Source of the DNA: an uncultured Sphingomonadaceae bacterium
GTDB taxonomy: Bacteria; Pseudomonadota; Alphaproteobacteria; Sphingomonadales; Sphingomonadaceae
Direction of reading: 5' to 3'
Length of the DNA stretch: 64,000 bases
Assembly (NCBI GenBank): GCA_947501695.1
Contig: CANMWO010000001.1
Location: 1,178,001-1,242,000 of the forward strand
A program made the position numbers and the translations under genes. This document shows, in pieces, positions 33,056-42,842 of this stretch. The notes below the pieces were generated by a model. That model made no database searches, was not told the DNA's origin, and was given only the letters and a program-made list of their open reading frames with translations. Every line of letters begins with the position of its first letter. The stretch's first letter is position 1.

Positions 33056-34447
33056 TTGGACGAGAGTTACCCTTTTTCAGGACAGCGATTAGACAATGGA
33101 ACAACGGAACGTTGGTCCCTTAAATCTGTTCGCGTTAGCCTATATGTTCTTTTGCAATTTTTCGACGTGATCGCAATTGTCGTTGGCTTTTTTCTGGCCA
33201 GCTTTCTGCGAGAGGACAAATGGCTTTCACCGCAGGGCTACCACATTGTTTTGCTGGTCGTTCCTATTTTCATGATGTTTGCTTTTACGCGAGATTCATA
33301 TTCTATCGATTCATTGAGAAGTCTTTCCGAAAGCGTTCGAAGACCTTTTTCCGCACTATTTGCTACGGCATTGGTTGTGATGATGTTCACATTTTTCTCA
33401 CAGACAGGAACCGACATTTCCCGACTTGCGTTTGCTTTTGCATTTGCTGCGAGCGCAACGTTGATGGCTATCGGACGATTTATAGTCAATCAGATAGTCT
33501 GGTGGAAACTTCGCGGCATTGTCATAGATCAGTTGCTGATACTTGATGGCGTGCCGCCAATTGCCTTTGAAAAAGGTATGTATTGCGTAGATGCTAAAGC
33601 GGAAAATCTATATCCAGATCCTATGGACCCCCATATGCTCTCGCATTTATCGGAGGTTGTAAAAGGATATGATCGCATAATCGTAGCATGCACACGCGAA
33701 CGCAGATCCGATTGGTCTCTATTTCTTAAAGGCTCCGATGTTACAGGCGAACTGCTGGTTAGCGGAGCGAATAACCTTGGCGCTATTGGTCTTGGTGATT
33801 TTGATGGTAATGATACGCTGGTTGTATCTCGGGGTACGCTAAGCCTTGTCAATCGATTGAAAAAACGTGCGTTCGATCTTGCAATCACCATTCCGTTGCT
33901 AATCTTTTTGGCACCACTACTCGTAATTGTTGCCATCGCTATCAAACTGGATAGTCCAGGGCCGATCCTTTTTCGCCAGCCACGAGTAGGGCAAGGGAAC
34001 CGTATTTTTAATATCTACAAATTTCGTAGTATGCGGACCGAAAATGGGGATAGTAACGGCGATCAGTCCACCCAGATCAATGATCAAAGGATCACAAGGG
34101 TAGGCAATTTTATTCGCAAAACGAGCATCGATGAATTGCCCCAGCTGGTAAATGTATTGCAGAGCGAAATGAGCGTTGTTGGGCCACGTCCCCATGCTTT
34201 GGGTTCTTTAGCTGGAGACAAACTCTTTTGGGAGATCAACCAGCGCTATTGGCTTCGACATGCTCTAAAACCTGGAATTACCGGCCTGGCTCAAATCAGA
34301 GGCTTCCGCGGCGCTACCGATCATCAGGAAGACCTTGAAGCGAGGCTTCAATCTGACCTGGAATATCTGGAAGGTTGGCGGATGTGGCGCGACGTCACAA
34401 TCTTACTCGGAACGGCAAAAGTGTTGGTCCATCCGAATGCTTACTAA
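33056..34447 (+). CDS. Polyprenyl-phosphate sugar phosphotransferase (initiating enzyme, WcaJ-like)
   Basis: 463 residues. Four N-terminal membrane segments and a soluble middle domain precede the bacterial sugar transferase domain from about residue 264. That domain has KRAFDLAITIPLLIFLAPL (re-entrant helix), DSPGPILFRQPRVGQ, YKFRSMR, RKTSIDELPQ and the terminal WLRHALKPGITGLAQIRG. It transfers sugar-1-phosphate to undecaprenyl phosphate, the first step of repeat-unit synthesis. The start is likely TTG 33056, because a stop lies directly upstream in frame, but its ribosome site is weak. It is the last plus-strand gene of the island and faces the acyltransferase. Confidence 0.88.
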   Translation: MDESYPFSGQRLDNGTTERWSLKSVRVSLYVLLQFFDVIAIVVGFFLASFLREDKWLSPQGYHIVLLVVPIFMMFAFTRDSYSIDSLRSLSESVRRPFSALFATALVVMMFTFFSQTGTDISRLAFAFAFAASATLMAIGRFIVNQIVWWKLRGIVIDQLLILDGVPPIAFEKGMYCVDAKAENLYPDPMDPHMLSHLSEVVKGYDRIIVACTRERRSDWSLFLKGSDVTGELLVSGANNLGAIGLGDFDGNDTLVVSRGTLSLVNRLKKRAFDLAITIPLLIFLAPLLVIVAIAIKLDSPGPILFRQPRVGQGNRIFNIYKFRSMRTENGDSNGDQSTQINDQRITRVGNFIRKTSIDELPQLVNVLQSEMSVVGPRPHALGSLAGDKLFWEINQRYWLRHALKPGITGLAQIRGFRGATDHQEDLEARLQSDLEYLEGWRMWRDVTILLGTAKVLVHPNAY

Positions 34448-34467
34448 TTAATGGTTCTTTGATTGCT

Positions 34468-35526
34468 TCAATTTGGTCTTGCAATTCGAAACTGACTTAC
34501 CCGTTCAGACCACCCCGTTAGCACTCTCGTCATCGGTGCTTCTATCTTCAGATGGAACCAATGAGATAAGCAAATCGCAACTATGGTGAAAATCACAGTC
34601 ATGACTAGAATTGGAATGAACGAAAGTCCCGCTGTTTTTGATGCTGCTATTAACAGGGTGATTATCAATATGTGCGCGAGATACAGCGTGTAGGAACTAT
34701 CGCCCAGAGGGGATAAATTCTTCACAAACTGCGGCATATGATATTGCTCCATAACTACCACACCCAATATCAGGAAAGCGCTAGGAATACCCCAAATAAT
34801 GACACTGGGGAGGCTTTCAAAACCAATCGCTATGCCCGCTCCAAACAAGCCTAACGAGGAAATGGTAGCACACGTGCCAAGCCATCTTGGTAACTTCCAA
34901 TTTATCGTAAAATACGCAATCCACGCACCGAACAGAAACTCAATCAATAGACTGCTGGTCAACATCTCAAGAGGTTGCTGAAATGGACCTGCCACCATAC
35001 CGAAAACTATCATCAGAAAGAAAAATGCCGATAATAGGAATATTCCTCGCAAAAGCCCGATCAGCATGGCGACACCAAATATCAAATAAAAATACATTTC
35101 AAATGACAAGGTCCATGCGGGCCCGATAATTAACGGTGCGTTGCCTGGAATAAGCAATAATGCAGCTATCAATTCATAAAAAGAAAAATCATAACCATCG
35201 CCGATAATCGAATTAACCAGTACGTAGAGCGCAGCCAATAACCAGTAGATTGGATAGATTCTGATAATCCGTTTTTTGAAGAAGCGCGGGGCATCAAAAC
35301 TCTTGCCCGGTTGGGAATTAGTCAAAACCATGATGTAGCCGCTGATGACAAAGAATATATGCACCCCAACGGCACCGAAACCGAAAAGATAGAGTTCGTA
35401 ATCATCGGCAGGAGAGGGGTTCAATCGGTTTGAGATTGCGAGATGAGCGTGAAATAAAACAACGAGGCTAGCCGCGATAAATCGCAAAAATTGGATAGAA
35501 TGAATTTTGCGCTTTCCGTCTTGCAT
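34468..35526 (-). CDS. Acyltransferase family 3 (OafA/YrhL-like)
   Basis: 352 residues with ten to eleven hydrophobic segments. The N-terminal KIHSIQFLRFIAASLVVLFH holds the conserved RxxA and catalytic His region, and later FGAVGVHIFFVISGYIM is the family signature. These inner-membrane enzymes O-acetylate or acylate glycans, so decoration of the exopolysaccharide or O-antigen is likely. There is no C-terminal SGNH domain. It lies at the right edge of the island, convergent to the sugar transferase gene. Confidence 0.88.
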   Translation of the reverse strand: MQDGKRKIHSIQFLRFIAASLVVLFHAHLAISNRLNPSPADDYELYLFGFGAVGVHIFFVISGYIMVLTNSQPGKSFDAPRFFKKRIIRIYPIYWLLAALYVLVNSIIGDGYDFSFYELIAALLLIPGNAPLIIGPAWTLSFEMYFYLIFGVAMLIGLLRGIFLLSAFFFLMIVFGMVAGPFQQPLEMLTSSLLIEFLFGAWIAYFTINWKLPRWLGTCATISSLGLFGAGIAIGFESLPSVIIWGIPSAFLILGVVVMEQYHMPQFVKNLSPLGDSSYTLYLAHILIITLLIAASKTAGLSFIPILVMTVIFTIVAICLSHWFHLKIEAPMTRVLTGWSERVSQFRIARPN

Positions 35527-35892
35527 TTAATTTCCCCGCTAAGCGCCCTGAATCGACCAACCCAATATTGGTTGAAACCCCAATTGCTCTAAGCTTTAAT
35601 GTTAAACACCTGCAAGTCCAGAGTCATACACGTGCCATTTTGGACGTTGTAGTTCATTGGTTTTCCGTTGTCGTCGAGATCTGAATGGGTCTGATAGGTT
35701 ATCACTAGAAGCCTCTTGGGCCTGTTGTAATCGCAGTTACTGCAATAATAGCGTGACTGCTGGCGTATATATTAGTTATTCCTTATCCCTGCACCGACCG
35801 AACTATATCAATTCCAATCAATGAAAGGCCTAGCGGATCGATTAGGGCTTGCGTCGGCTAGGCCCGCTATGTAATGCCGCGCTTCACATTGA
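35527..35892. other. Intergenic region before tRNA-Ser
   Basis: 366 bases. No convincing gene on either strand. It should contain the acyltransferase promoter and the tRNA promoter. A CCAATATTGG palindrome is at 35562-35571 and an inverted GGCCTAGC pair at 35827-35864. Confidence 0.5.
35827..35864. repeat. Inverted GGCCTAGC repeat upstream of tRNA-Ser
   Basis: GGCCTAGC at 35827-35834 pairs with GCTAGGCC at 35857-35864 around 22 bases, ending 28 bases before the tRNA. It may be a leader hairpin or a protein site; no U-run follows. Confidence 0.4.
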
Positions 35893-35982
35893 GGTGCGGT
35901 GGCAGAGTGGTCGATTGCTCCAGTCTTGAAAACTGGCGGGCCAGCAATGGTCCCGAGGGTTCGAATCCCTCCCGCACCTCCA
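35893..35982 (+). tRNA. tRNA-Ser (anticodon UGA), CCA encoded
   Basis: Perfect seven-base acceptor stem (35893-35899 with 35972-35978), anticodon stem CCAGT/ACTGG around the loop CTTGAAA with anticodon TGA at 35927-35929, a long variable arm, and T-arm GAGGG/CCCTC. The CCA end is in the DNA (35980-35982). The base at the discriminator position (35979) is T, where bacterial tRNA-Ser usually has G. Confidence 0.93.
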
Positions 35983-36279
35983 CTCTCTCCAAAAAATGAA
36001 TTCTCCTTAATTGCTCAAAAGCACATAACTTTGGAATCAGAAAAACATCCCGAATTGGCATCTAACGTCAATTTTCTCGGTTCGAGCCGAGAGTCTAACA
36101 GCATCCTCCCGTGCAAATCAAAACCGCAGCAATATCAAAAACGCGAGCGAAATAGATAATTCTGTTATATATAGCGCCAATCGACAGATAATCAGATAAC
36201 TGGTTTCTGATCTGAGATATTTAGGGATTCCCCTGAGATTGAGTTTGTGCGACAACATATTGAAGAAGGGAAGTTTTTC

Positions 36280-37320
36280 ATGCGTTTCACCACTGCGATT
36301 GCTATTAGCGCTCTTGCATTTTTTACGATACCGTCCAGCCTCAGCGATAATAGCGCCACGGCACAGTCAGCGACGGGTTTTGACAATTACATGCAGGAGG
36401 TTGGCCGAAAGGCGGTGCAACAGGGAGTTAGCCAAAGGACTTTAGATAGAGTTTTGCCAAGCCTTTCCTATAATCCTCGGGTAATTCAGTTGGATCAAGC
36501 GCAGCCCGGTGGCCGACCTAATAGCGCCATTCCCCCGTTTGCTCCTTACAAACGACGCCATGTGGATGCCGCAAGGATCAACGGCGGAAAGGCGAAATAT
36601 CGTCAGCTCATTTCAAAACTCGCTGACGTAGAGCGTGAAACCGGCGTCCCAGGTCCAATGATCATGGCCATTTACGGCCACGAGACGAACTATGGCAGAA
36701 TAACCGGTAACTTTGATATTCCTAGAGCGCTCGCAACCTTGGCTTATGAAGGGCGGCGACGCACCTTGTTCGAGGCAGAGTTTTTGGCTGTCTTGAAGAT
36801 GATTGATGGCGGTGTTCCCCAATCCGCCATGAAAGGTAGTTGGGCAGGGGCCATGGGCAAGCCGCAATTCTTGCCATCCGTGTATCTCAAGCTCGCCAAA
36901 GATGGCAGCGGCGATGGTTATGCTGACATCTGGAATAGCGAATATGATGCGGTTGCATCAATCGCCAACTACTTCGTCAATGCTGGCTGGCGGCGCGGCG
37001 ACCCTTGGGGGATCGCTGTTCGGGTTCCGGCATCGCTCAACCGCTCAGCTATCGCAAATAAAACCAAAGCCGTGCGTTGCCCGCGCGTTCATGAGCGCCA
37101 TAGTCAGTGGAAAACTATGGCAGAATGGCGGACTCTTGGCGTTGCTCCTGCGACCGGACGGAGGCTGAGAGATGAGACAATGGCGACGTTGCTTGAGCCA
37201 GATGGCGCTGGAAAAACTGCATATTTACTAACCGGCAATTACCGTGTGATATTAGACTATAATTGTTCAAATTTTTACGCGTTATCAGTGGGGTTATTGG
37301 CAGATGAAATTCGCAGTTAA
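36280..37320 (+). CDS. mltB: Lytic murein transglycosylase (MltB family)
   Basis: 346 residues from ATG 36280, with AAGGGAAG upstream; a GTG at 36247 would spoil the signal peptide. The signal ends near LSDNSATA, with no lipobox, so this is a soluble periplasmic form. The domain has the SLT2 core: IYGHETNYGR with catalytic Glu135, then MKGSWAGAMGKPQFLPSVY and DGYADIWNSEYDAVASIANY. It cleaves peptidoglycan to 1,6-anhydromuramyl products. It overlaps rlpA by 17 bases, so the two are co-translated. Confidence 0.9.
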   Translation: MRFTTAIAISALAFFTIPSSLSDNSATAQSATGFDNYMQEVGRKAVQQGVSQRTLDRVLPSLSYNPRVIQLDQAQPGGRPNSAIPPFAPYKRRHVDAARINGGKAKYRQLISKLADVERETGVPGPMIMAIYGHETNYGRITGNFDIPRALATLAYEGRRRTLFEAEFLAVLKMIDGGVPQSAMKGSWAGAMGKPQFLPSVYLKLAKDGSGDGYADIWNSEYDAVASIANYFVNAGWRRGDPWGIAVRVPASLNRSAIANKTKAVRCPRVHERHSQWKTMAEWRTLGVAPATGRRLRDETMATLLEPDGAGKTAYLLTGNYRVILDYNCSNFYALSVGLLADEIRS

Positions 37321-38335
37321 ACTGTTTCAAGTTGGAGTAGTTACCGCGCTTCTTACAAGTTGCGGGACGATTGATGGCGTCAATGATAATGCCGATAACC
37401 GCATTACGCGGTCTCCATCGCAGCCTAACATTGCAGGTGTATCAGACTTTCCAATAAAAGTCGGAAACCCCTATAAGGTTGGTGGCAAAACCTATACGCC
37501 CGAAGATGTCGCGAGCTATGATGAAGTAGGTTACGCAAGTTGGTACGGGCAAGAGCTTGCCGGGAATGAAACTGCCAATGGCGAGCTTTTCAATCCTGAC
37601 GGGATAAGTGCTGCGCATAAAACGCTACCCCTGCCGAGCTATGTAGAGGTTACAGCCTTAGATACCGGAAAAACAATCCTAGTCCGGATCAATGACCGTG
37701 GCCCTTTTGCGAATGATCGCTTGATCGATCTATCGCATGGCGCTGCCAAGCAACTTGGCATTGATCGCCAAGGCGTTGCTGGTGTGCGTGTCCGGAAAGT
37801 AAACCCCAACGAACAGGAACGAGCAGAGCTTCGCAAAGGTAACCCGGCGACCCAGCGTATCGACACACCGGATTCATTGCTTTCCATCCTTCGAAAAAAC
37901 CTCGCCAAACTGCCAATAGCCAAGCCACCGGTGCAGCAAGCATCTGCTCCTATTGCAACGCCACAGGTAAACCGCAGCGGTGTTGGCGCATCCTATGTTC
38001 CGACATCTGAAAGCGCGCCAATATCATCTGGCGATAGGGATGGTAAGTTCATCGTCGAACAGGCGGGGCGATCCCCTGTTCCGTCCAAAAAGGTACCCAA
38101 AACCAACGTAACTACCAAATCAGACCGATATGTTGTGCAGGTTGCCGCCTTCTCGAGTAAAAACCGTGCAGATACGATGGCACGCAAAATCGGCGCTAAA
38201 GTTTTTGCCGATGGAACGCAAAATATATGGAGGGTTCGTTACGGACCTTATGGCAATGAAGCTGAGGCAAAAGCGGGACTCGCACAGGCGCAAAAGCGCG
38301 GCTATAACGGAGCAAGAATCCTGCGCGCAAATTAG
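37304..38335 (+). CDS. rlpA: RlpA-family septal lipoprotein with SPOR domain
   Basis: 343 residues. Lipobox LLTSC puts the lipidated Cys at residue 20. The double-psi beta-barrel domain (about 78-165) has ASWYGQELAGNETANGELF, AAHKTLPLPSYVEVT and RINDRGPFANDRLIDLSHGA. A linker leads to a C-terminal SPOR domain (about 265-340: YVVQVAAFSSKNRADTMARK). It should bind denuded glycan strands at the division septum and cleave them. Overlaps mltB and precedes dacC, making a cell-wall gene group. Confidence 0.92.
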   Translation: MKFAVKLFQVGVVTALLTSCGTIDGVNDNADNRITRSPSQPNIAGVSDFPIKVGNPYKVGGKTYTPEDVASYDEVGYASWYGQELAGNETANGELFNPDGISAAHKTLPLPSYVEVTALDTGKTILVRINDRGPFANDRLIDLSHGAAKQLGIDRQGVAGVRVRKVNPNEQERAELRKGNPATQRIDTPDSLLSILRKNLAKLPIAKPPVQQASAPIATPQVNRSGVGASYVPTSESAPISSGDRDGKFIVEQAGRSPVPSKKVPKTNVTTKSDRYVVQVAAFSSKNRADTMARKIGAKVFADGTQNIWRVRYGPYGNEAEAKAGLAQAQKRGYNGARILRAN

Positions 38336-38377
38336 TCTGGTGCAGGATGTCACATCTGATTTGAAACCGGGATATTA

Positions 38378-39538
38378 ATGATCAAAATTTTTTGGGCTTC
38401 ATTGCCGCTTATTGCCATTTCTTCCGCTGTCTTCGCGGTACCTAAATATGAAACGGAAGCGCCTATTGCCTATATGACAGATCTGTCATCCGGCGCGATA
38501 TTGTTTGAGAAAAATGCTGATAAGCAAATTCCGCCGGCATCCATGGCTAAAATGATGACCGTCTATGTGGCGTTTGATCAGATTTCTAAAGAGAAACTAA
38601 AGCTCGATCAAAAGATCGATATCCAGCGCGCGACTTGGCAAAAATGGCAAGGGCAGGGGTCCACCATGTTTCTCGGCGTGAATGACCAACCAACAATTAA
38701 AGATCTGCTGCACGGCGTCATTACATTGTCTGGAAATGATGCCAGCGTGGTCCTCTCCGAAGCAATCGCCGGCACGGAAGAAAATTTCGCCGATTTGATG
38801 ACCAAGACCGCAAAGCGCATCGGTATGAAAAATAGCCGGTTTGGCAACAGCACCGGATGGCCTGACGAAGGCAAAACCATGGTTACTGCCCGCGACCTCG
38901 GTACTTTGGGAAAACGCCTTTCCGACGACTTTCCAAAGCTTTACAAGGATTTCTTTGGACTGACTGAATTTACGTGGGGCAAAACAAATAGTGGTGACCC
39001 GATAACGCAGCCTAACCGCAACCCTCTACTCGGTAAGATCGCCGGGGCGGATGGACTGAAAACCGGTCACACCGAAGAAGCCGGCTTTGGTTTTACAGGC
39101 TCTGCCGAACAAGACGGGCGACGGATTATTTCGGTTCTGGCTGGTTTGAATAGCTATGGCGGAAGAAGTAGCGAGTCAGTGAAATTCATGAATTGGGGCT
39201 TTAACGCTTGGGAAACCAAGGCCCTCTTTAAGAAAGGCGCCAAAGTCCAAAGCGCTGAAGTTCAATTGGGAAATTCGTCCTCGGTTGATTTAGTTGCTCC
39301 AAAGGATCTTTTTGCTACCTTGCCTAAAGGCTCCGACAGCAAGCTGTCGATGAAGGTTCGCTACAACGGACCAATCAAAGCGCCCATCGCAAAAGATCAG
39401 CAGATAGCGACCTTGATCGTTTCCACGGGAGACGCAGGCACCCAATCTATGCCGCTGGTTGCAGCAGAAGCGATTGATGAGGCCGGCTTTTTTGGACGCG
39501 CCTGGGCCGGATTAAAATCATTGCTTGGCCTTGGATAA
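38378..39538 (+). CDS. dacC: D-alanyl-D-alanine carboxypeptidase (PBP5/DacC family)
   Basis: 386 residues. Signal peptide ends in AVFA (residue 20). The penicillin-binding motifs are SMAK (Ser55-Lys58), SGN (118-120) and KTG (228-230). The C-terminal beta domain and a final amphipathic stretch (FFGRAWAGLKSLLGLG) give peripheral binding to the outer face of the inner membrane. It removes the terminal D-Ala from pentapeptides. tmk begins five bases after its stop, so cell-wall and replication genes may be co-transcribed. Confidence 0.93.
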   Translation: MIKIFWASLPLIAISSAVFAVPKYETEAPIAYMTDLSSGAILFEKNADKQIPPASMAKMMTVYVAFDQISKEKLKLDQKIDIQRATWQKWQGQGSTMFLGVNDQPTIKDLLHGVITLSGNDASVVLSEAIAGTEENFADLMTKTAKRIGMKNSRFGNSTGWPDEGKTMVTARDLGTLGKRLSDDFPKLYKDFFGLTEFTWGKTNSGDPITQPNRNPLLGKIAGADGLKTGHTEEAGFGFTGSAEQDGRRIISVLAGLNSYGGRSSESVKFMNWGFNAWETKALFKKGAKVQSAEVQLGNSSSVDLVAPKDLFATLPKGSDSKLSMKVRYNGPIKAPIAKDQQIATLIVSTGDAGTQSMPLVAAEAIDEAGFFGRAWAGLKSLLGLG

Positions 39539-39543
39539 TAGAC

Positions 39544-40170
39544 ATGGCTGGACGTTTCATAAGCCTAGAAGGCGGAGAGGGGACTGGTAAGTCCACGCAG
39601 GCGAAAGCTTTGGTTCGTGCGATAGAAAGTAAGGGTATCACGGTGCACCTCACTCGTGAACCGGGCGGAACGCCTGGCGCTGAGGTTATCCGAAACCTGC
39701 TATTAACCGGCCAAGAAGATAAGTGGAGCATGCGGACAGAAGCCTTGCTGTTTGCTGCAGCACGGGCCGAACATTGCCACTCATTGATTAAGCCTGCGCT
39801 TGAAAGAGACGAATGGATTATCAGTGATAGGTTCATCGACAGCAGCCGCGCCTATCAAAGTGTTAGTGGGTTGTTGAGCGACCAAGATATAATGGCTCTG
39901 CATAAAGTTGGCAGTGGTGGACTTATGCCTGATCGCACATTCGTCCTTGATCTACCCGAAGAAGTCGCTGCCCGCCGCGCAGATGCTCGTGATCGAGGTG
40001 ATAGTGATAGGATTGGCAGTCGGGACAGCGACTATCACCGCTCCGTAATGACCAATTTTCGACAATATGCAGACGACGAACCCAATCGCGTCAAACTGAT
40101 TGATGCAGCACAGTCGCCAGCGGATGTTACAGCAAATTTGCTGCATAATCTGGCCGACCTGTTAGGTTAA
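39544..40170 (+). CDS. tmk: Thymidylate kinase
   Basis: 208 residues. P-loop EGGEGTGKSTQ near residues 9-19, the DR(F/Y) motif in ISDRFIDSSRAYQ, and the LID region near DLPEEVAARRADARDRGDSD. It phosphorylates dTMP to dTDP in the cytoplasm. It stands between dacC and holB, with holB four bases downstream, the usual alphaproteobacterial order. Confidence 0.95.
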   Translation: MAGRFISLEGGEGTGKSTQAKALVRAIESKGITVHLTREPGGTPGAEVIRNLLLTGQEDKWSMRTEALLFAAARAEHCHSLIKPALERDEWIISDRFIDSSRAYQSVSGLLSDQDIMALHKVGSGGLMPDRTFVLDLPEEVAARRADARDRGDSDRIGSRDSDYHRSVMTNFRQYADDEPNRVKLIDAAQSPADVTANLLHNLADLLG

Positions 40171-40174
40171 CGGC

Positions 40175-41215
40175 ATGACGTCATTTTTAGGCCATGACAA
40201 AGCGCAGCGGATATTCTGCCAGTCGTTCGACAAAGGAACGCTGCATCATGCATGGATATTAGCAGGACCGAAAGGCCTTGGAAAAGCTGGCTTTGCAAAA
40301 CAAGCTGCTCAATTTTTATTGGACTCATCTGTACAACCAACAGTGACCAACGATGGTTTTATCCTTGATGACTTCAGTCAAAGCGCAAAACTGCTAACCG
40401 CTGGCTCTCATCCGGATTTCAGGCTCGTTCAGCGTGGTGGAAAAACGGACAAAGAAGACAAAAAAGCGCGGGAAGAGGGTATAGATTCGCTTGAAGAGCA
40501 TGAACTAAAGCGCAACATCTCAATCGCTCAGATTCGAAATCTCCAACCGCTTTTTGCGACCCAAGCTTCTATATCGCGCTATCGCGTAGTCGTCATAGAC
40601 GCGATTGATGATCTGGAACGCGGCGGCGCGAATGCACTGCTTAAAAACCTTGAAGAACCGCCAAAAGACACAGTTTTCTTATTGGTAAGCCATGCACCCG
40701 AACGCTTGCTTCCAACGATCCGATCCCGTTGCCAGATATTACGTTTTGATCCTCTAAAAGATGATCAAATGCGAACGGCTCTTTCGGCCCTTGCTCCGAA
40801 ATTGGATCAAACAGAGATCAATGCACTAATCGCTGCCGGGGAGGGGGCTCCTGGAAAATCTCTACAATATATCGATGCCGACCTTGCGGAGTTGGAAAGC
40901 CTAGCACGTGATATCATGAAGACGGGCGATAAGAATAACCAAATTAAGAGTGACTTAGCGCGTAAATTATCATTGAAGGCAGCTACACCACGATATCAGG
41001 CCTTTTTGTCCCGTGCCCCCAGCTTGATGGCTCAGCATATCAAGACTGCTGGAACCAACTCCGCAGGCCATCCTTCAACCAAGGCAATTGATACATGGCG
41101 AGACGCAAGCAATTTGGCCGCTATTGCTGTTCCCAAAGCCCTTGATAATCAGGCCGTGATTTTTCGCCTGGGGAGCTTGATGGGATCGCTTGCCGAACCC
41201 GACAGGCGCGCATAA
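40175..41215 (+). CDS. holB: DNA polymerase III delta' subunit
   Basis: 346 residues, clamp-loader AAA+ protein. Walker A-like GPKGLGKAGFAKQ, the RYRVVVIDAIDDLERGGANA block with Walker B-like acids, EEPPKDTVFLLVSHAP and RSRCQILRFDPL are all typical. The sensor region SRC is intact (RSRCQ). The lid and collar are present. It is the stationary subunit of the DnaX clamp loader. Follows tmk by four bases, metG is 48 bases downstream. Confidence 0.92.
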   Translation: MTSFLGHDKAQRIFCQSFDKGTLHHAWILAGPKGLGKAGFAKQAAQFLLDSSVQPTVTNDGFILDDFSQSAKLLTAGSHPDFRLVQRGGKTDKEDKKAREEGIDSLEEHELKRNISIAQIRNLQPLFATQASISRYRVVVIDAIDDLERGGANALLKNLEEPPKDTVFLLVSHAPERLLPTIRSRCQILRFDPLKDDQMRTALSALAPKLDQTEINALIAAGEGAPGKSLQYIDADLAELESLARDIMKTGDKNNQIKSDLARKLSLKAATPRYQAFLSRAPSLMAQHIKTAGTNSAGHPSTKAIDTWRDASNLAAIAVPKALDNQAVIFRLGSLMGSLAEPDRRA

Positions 41216-41263
41216 AGAGATGTAATATTCGGTAGTTTTTGCCGGGATTCGAGAAAGCAATTC

Positions 41264-42838
41264 ATGTCCAAGCCCTTTTATATTACCACGGCTATCAGCT
41301 ATCCCAATGGCCCACCGCATATAGGTCATGCTTATGAAGCCATTGCGACGGATGCAATTGCCCGGTTCCAGCGGCTTTCTGGGCGCGATGTGCGCTTTCA
41401 GACGGGAACTGACGAGCATGGCTTGAAAATGGCGCAAGCTGCCACAGCAAAAGGGATCACACCTCAAGAGCTAGCCGATGCAATGGCTAATCAATTCATT
41501 GTGATGTGCGATAAACTTGATGTTTCATATGACCGCTTTATTCGTACGACAGAAGCTGAACACCACAAAGCCAGCCAAGCTATTTGGCAAGCGATGGAAG
41601 CTAAGGGTGACCTCTATCTCGACAAATATGAGGGCTGGTACTCCGTTAGAGACGAAGCCTATTATGACGAAAATGAACTGATAGAGGCTGAAGGCGAGGG
41701 GGGAACCAAAGAAAAACTGTCTCCTCAAGGCACACCTGTTGAATGGACTGTAGAAGAAAGCTGGTTCTTTCGACTCTCCAACTATCAAGAACCCTTGTTA
41801 AAGCTCTTCAAGGATAACCCGGAGTTTCTTAAACCTGACAGCCGGCGCAATGAGATGGTCAAGTTTATCGAGGGTGGTTTAAACGATCTCTCCATTTCTC
41901 GGACCAGCTTCGATTGGGGTGTAAAAGTACCAGATAGTGAAAATCACGTAATGTATGTTTGGGTCGATGCTTTAACCAACTATCTCACAGGACTGGGCTA
42001 TCCTCAACAAACCGATCTTTATCCAAAGTACTGGAGTGAAGGTGGCGATATTGCGCATATTATCGGCAAAGATATTGTGCGCTTCCATACCATTTATTGG
42101 CCAGCCTTTCTGATGAGCGCAAATTTACCGTTGCCCAAACAAGTGTTCGGGCATGGCTTCTTGCTCAATCGCGGTGAGAAAATGTCCAAATCGGTAGGCA
42201 ATGTTGTCGATCCGATAGCACTGGCCGATGCCTTCGGTGTTGACCAGTTGCGCTACTTCCTCTTGTCAGAGGTTATTTTCGGAAAAGACGGAAGCTATTC
42301 TGCCGAGATGATCGTCACGAAGACCAATGCCGACCTAGCCAACAATTTCGGTAATCTGGCACAGCGTAGCTTGTCTATGATTGCAAAAAATTGTGACGGT
42401 AAAGTCCCCTCAGCAGGGCCGAAATCCGCGGCGGAAGAACAGCTTGTTAGTGACTTGAAATCTTGTTTCACAAATATGAATGCGCTGATGAACAACGGCG
42501 AATATCCAATCCACGCAGCTATCGACCTTCTGCGTGAACGGCTCAGTGCGACCAACCAATATTTCGCCGATCAGGCCCCTTGGGCATTGCGTAAAACCGA
42601 TCCAGCGCGGGCGGATACGGTGCTTTACTATACGGCAGAATCCATTCGTCAGCTTGCCATTATGTTACGCTGGGTTATTCCAGAAAGCTGTGACAAAATG
42701 CTAGATTTATTGGCACAAGACTCTGCAAAACGAGAGTTTAGTGACATCGCTAGTGCAATAGAAGTTGGATTAACGCTTCCAGCTCCAAGCGGCATTTTCC
42801 CGCGTTTGGAGATGCCCTCGACCGAAGCTAAGGGGTAA
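41264..42838 (+). CDS. metG: Methionyl-tRNA synthetase
   Basis: 524 residues, class I synthetase without a C-terminal tRNA-binding domain. HIGH at residues 19-22 and KMSKS at 306-310 are both intact. The connective domain has GWYSVRDEAYYDENEL without the zinc cysteines, which marks the zinc-free form. Charges tRNA-Met for initiation and elongation. tatD starts four bases after the stop. Confidence 0.96.
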   Translation: MSKPFYITTAISYPNGPPHIGHAYEAIATDAIARFQRLSGRDVRFQTGTDEHGLKMAQAATAKGITPQELADAMANQFIVMCDKLDVSYDRFIRTTEAEHHKASQAIWQAMEAKGDLYLDKYEGWYSVRDEAYYDENELIEAEGEGGTKEKLSPQGTPVEWTVEESWFFRLSNYQEPLLKLFKDNPEFLKPDSRRNEMVKFIEGGLNDLSISRTSFDWGVKVPDSENHVMYVWVDALTNYLTGLGYPQQTDLYPKYWSEGGDIAHIIGKDIVRFHTIYWPAFLMSANLPLPKQVFGHGFLLNRGEKMSKSVGNVVDPIALADAFGVDQLRYFLLSEVIFGKDGSYSAEMIVTKTNADLANNFGNLAQRSLSMIAKNCDGKVPSAGPKSAAEEQLVSDLKSCFTNMNALMNNGEYPIHAAIDLLRERLSATNQYFADQAPWALRKTDPARADTVLYYTAESIRQLAIMLRWVIPESCDKMLDLLAQDSAKREFSDIASAIEVGLTLPAPSGIFPRLEMPSTEAKG

Positions 42839-42842
42839 GTAG

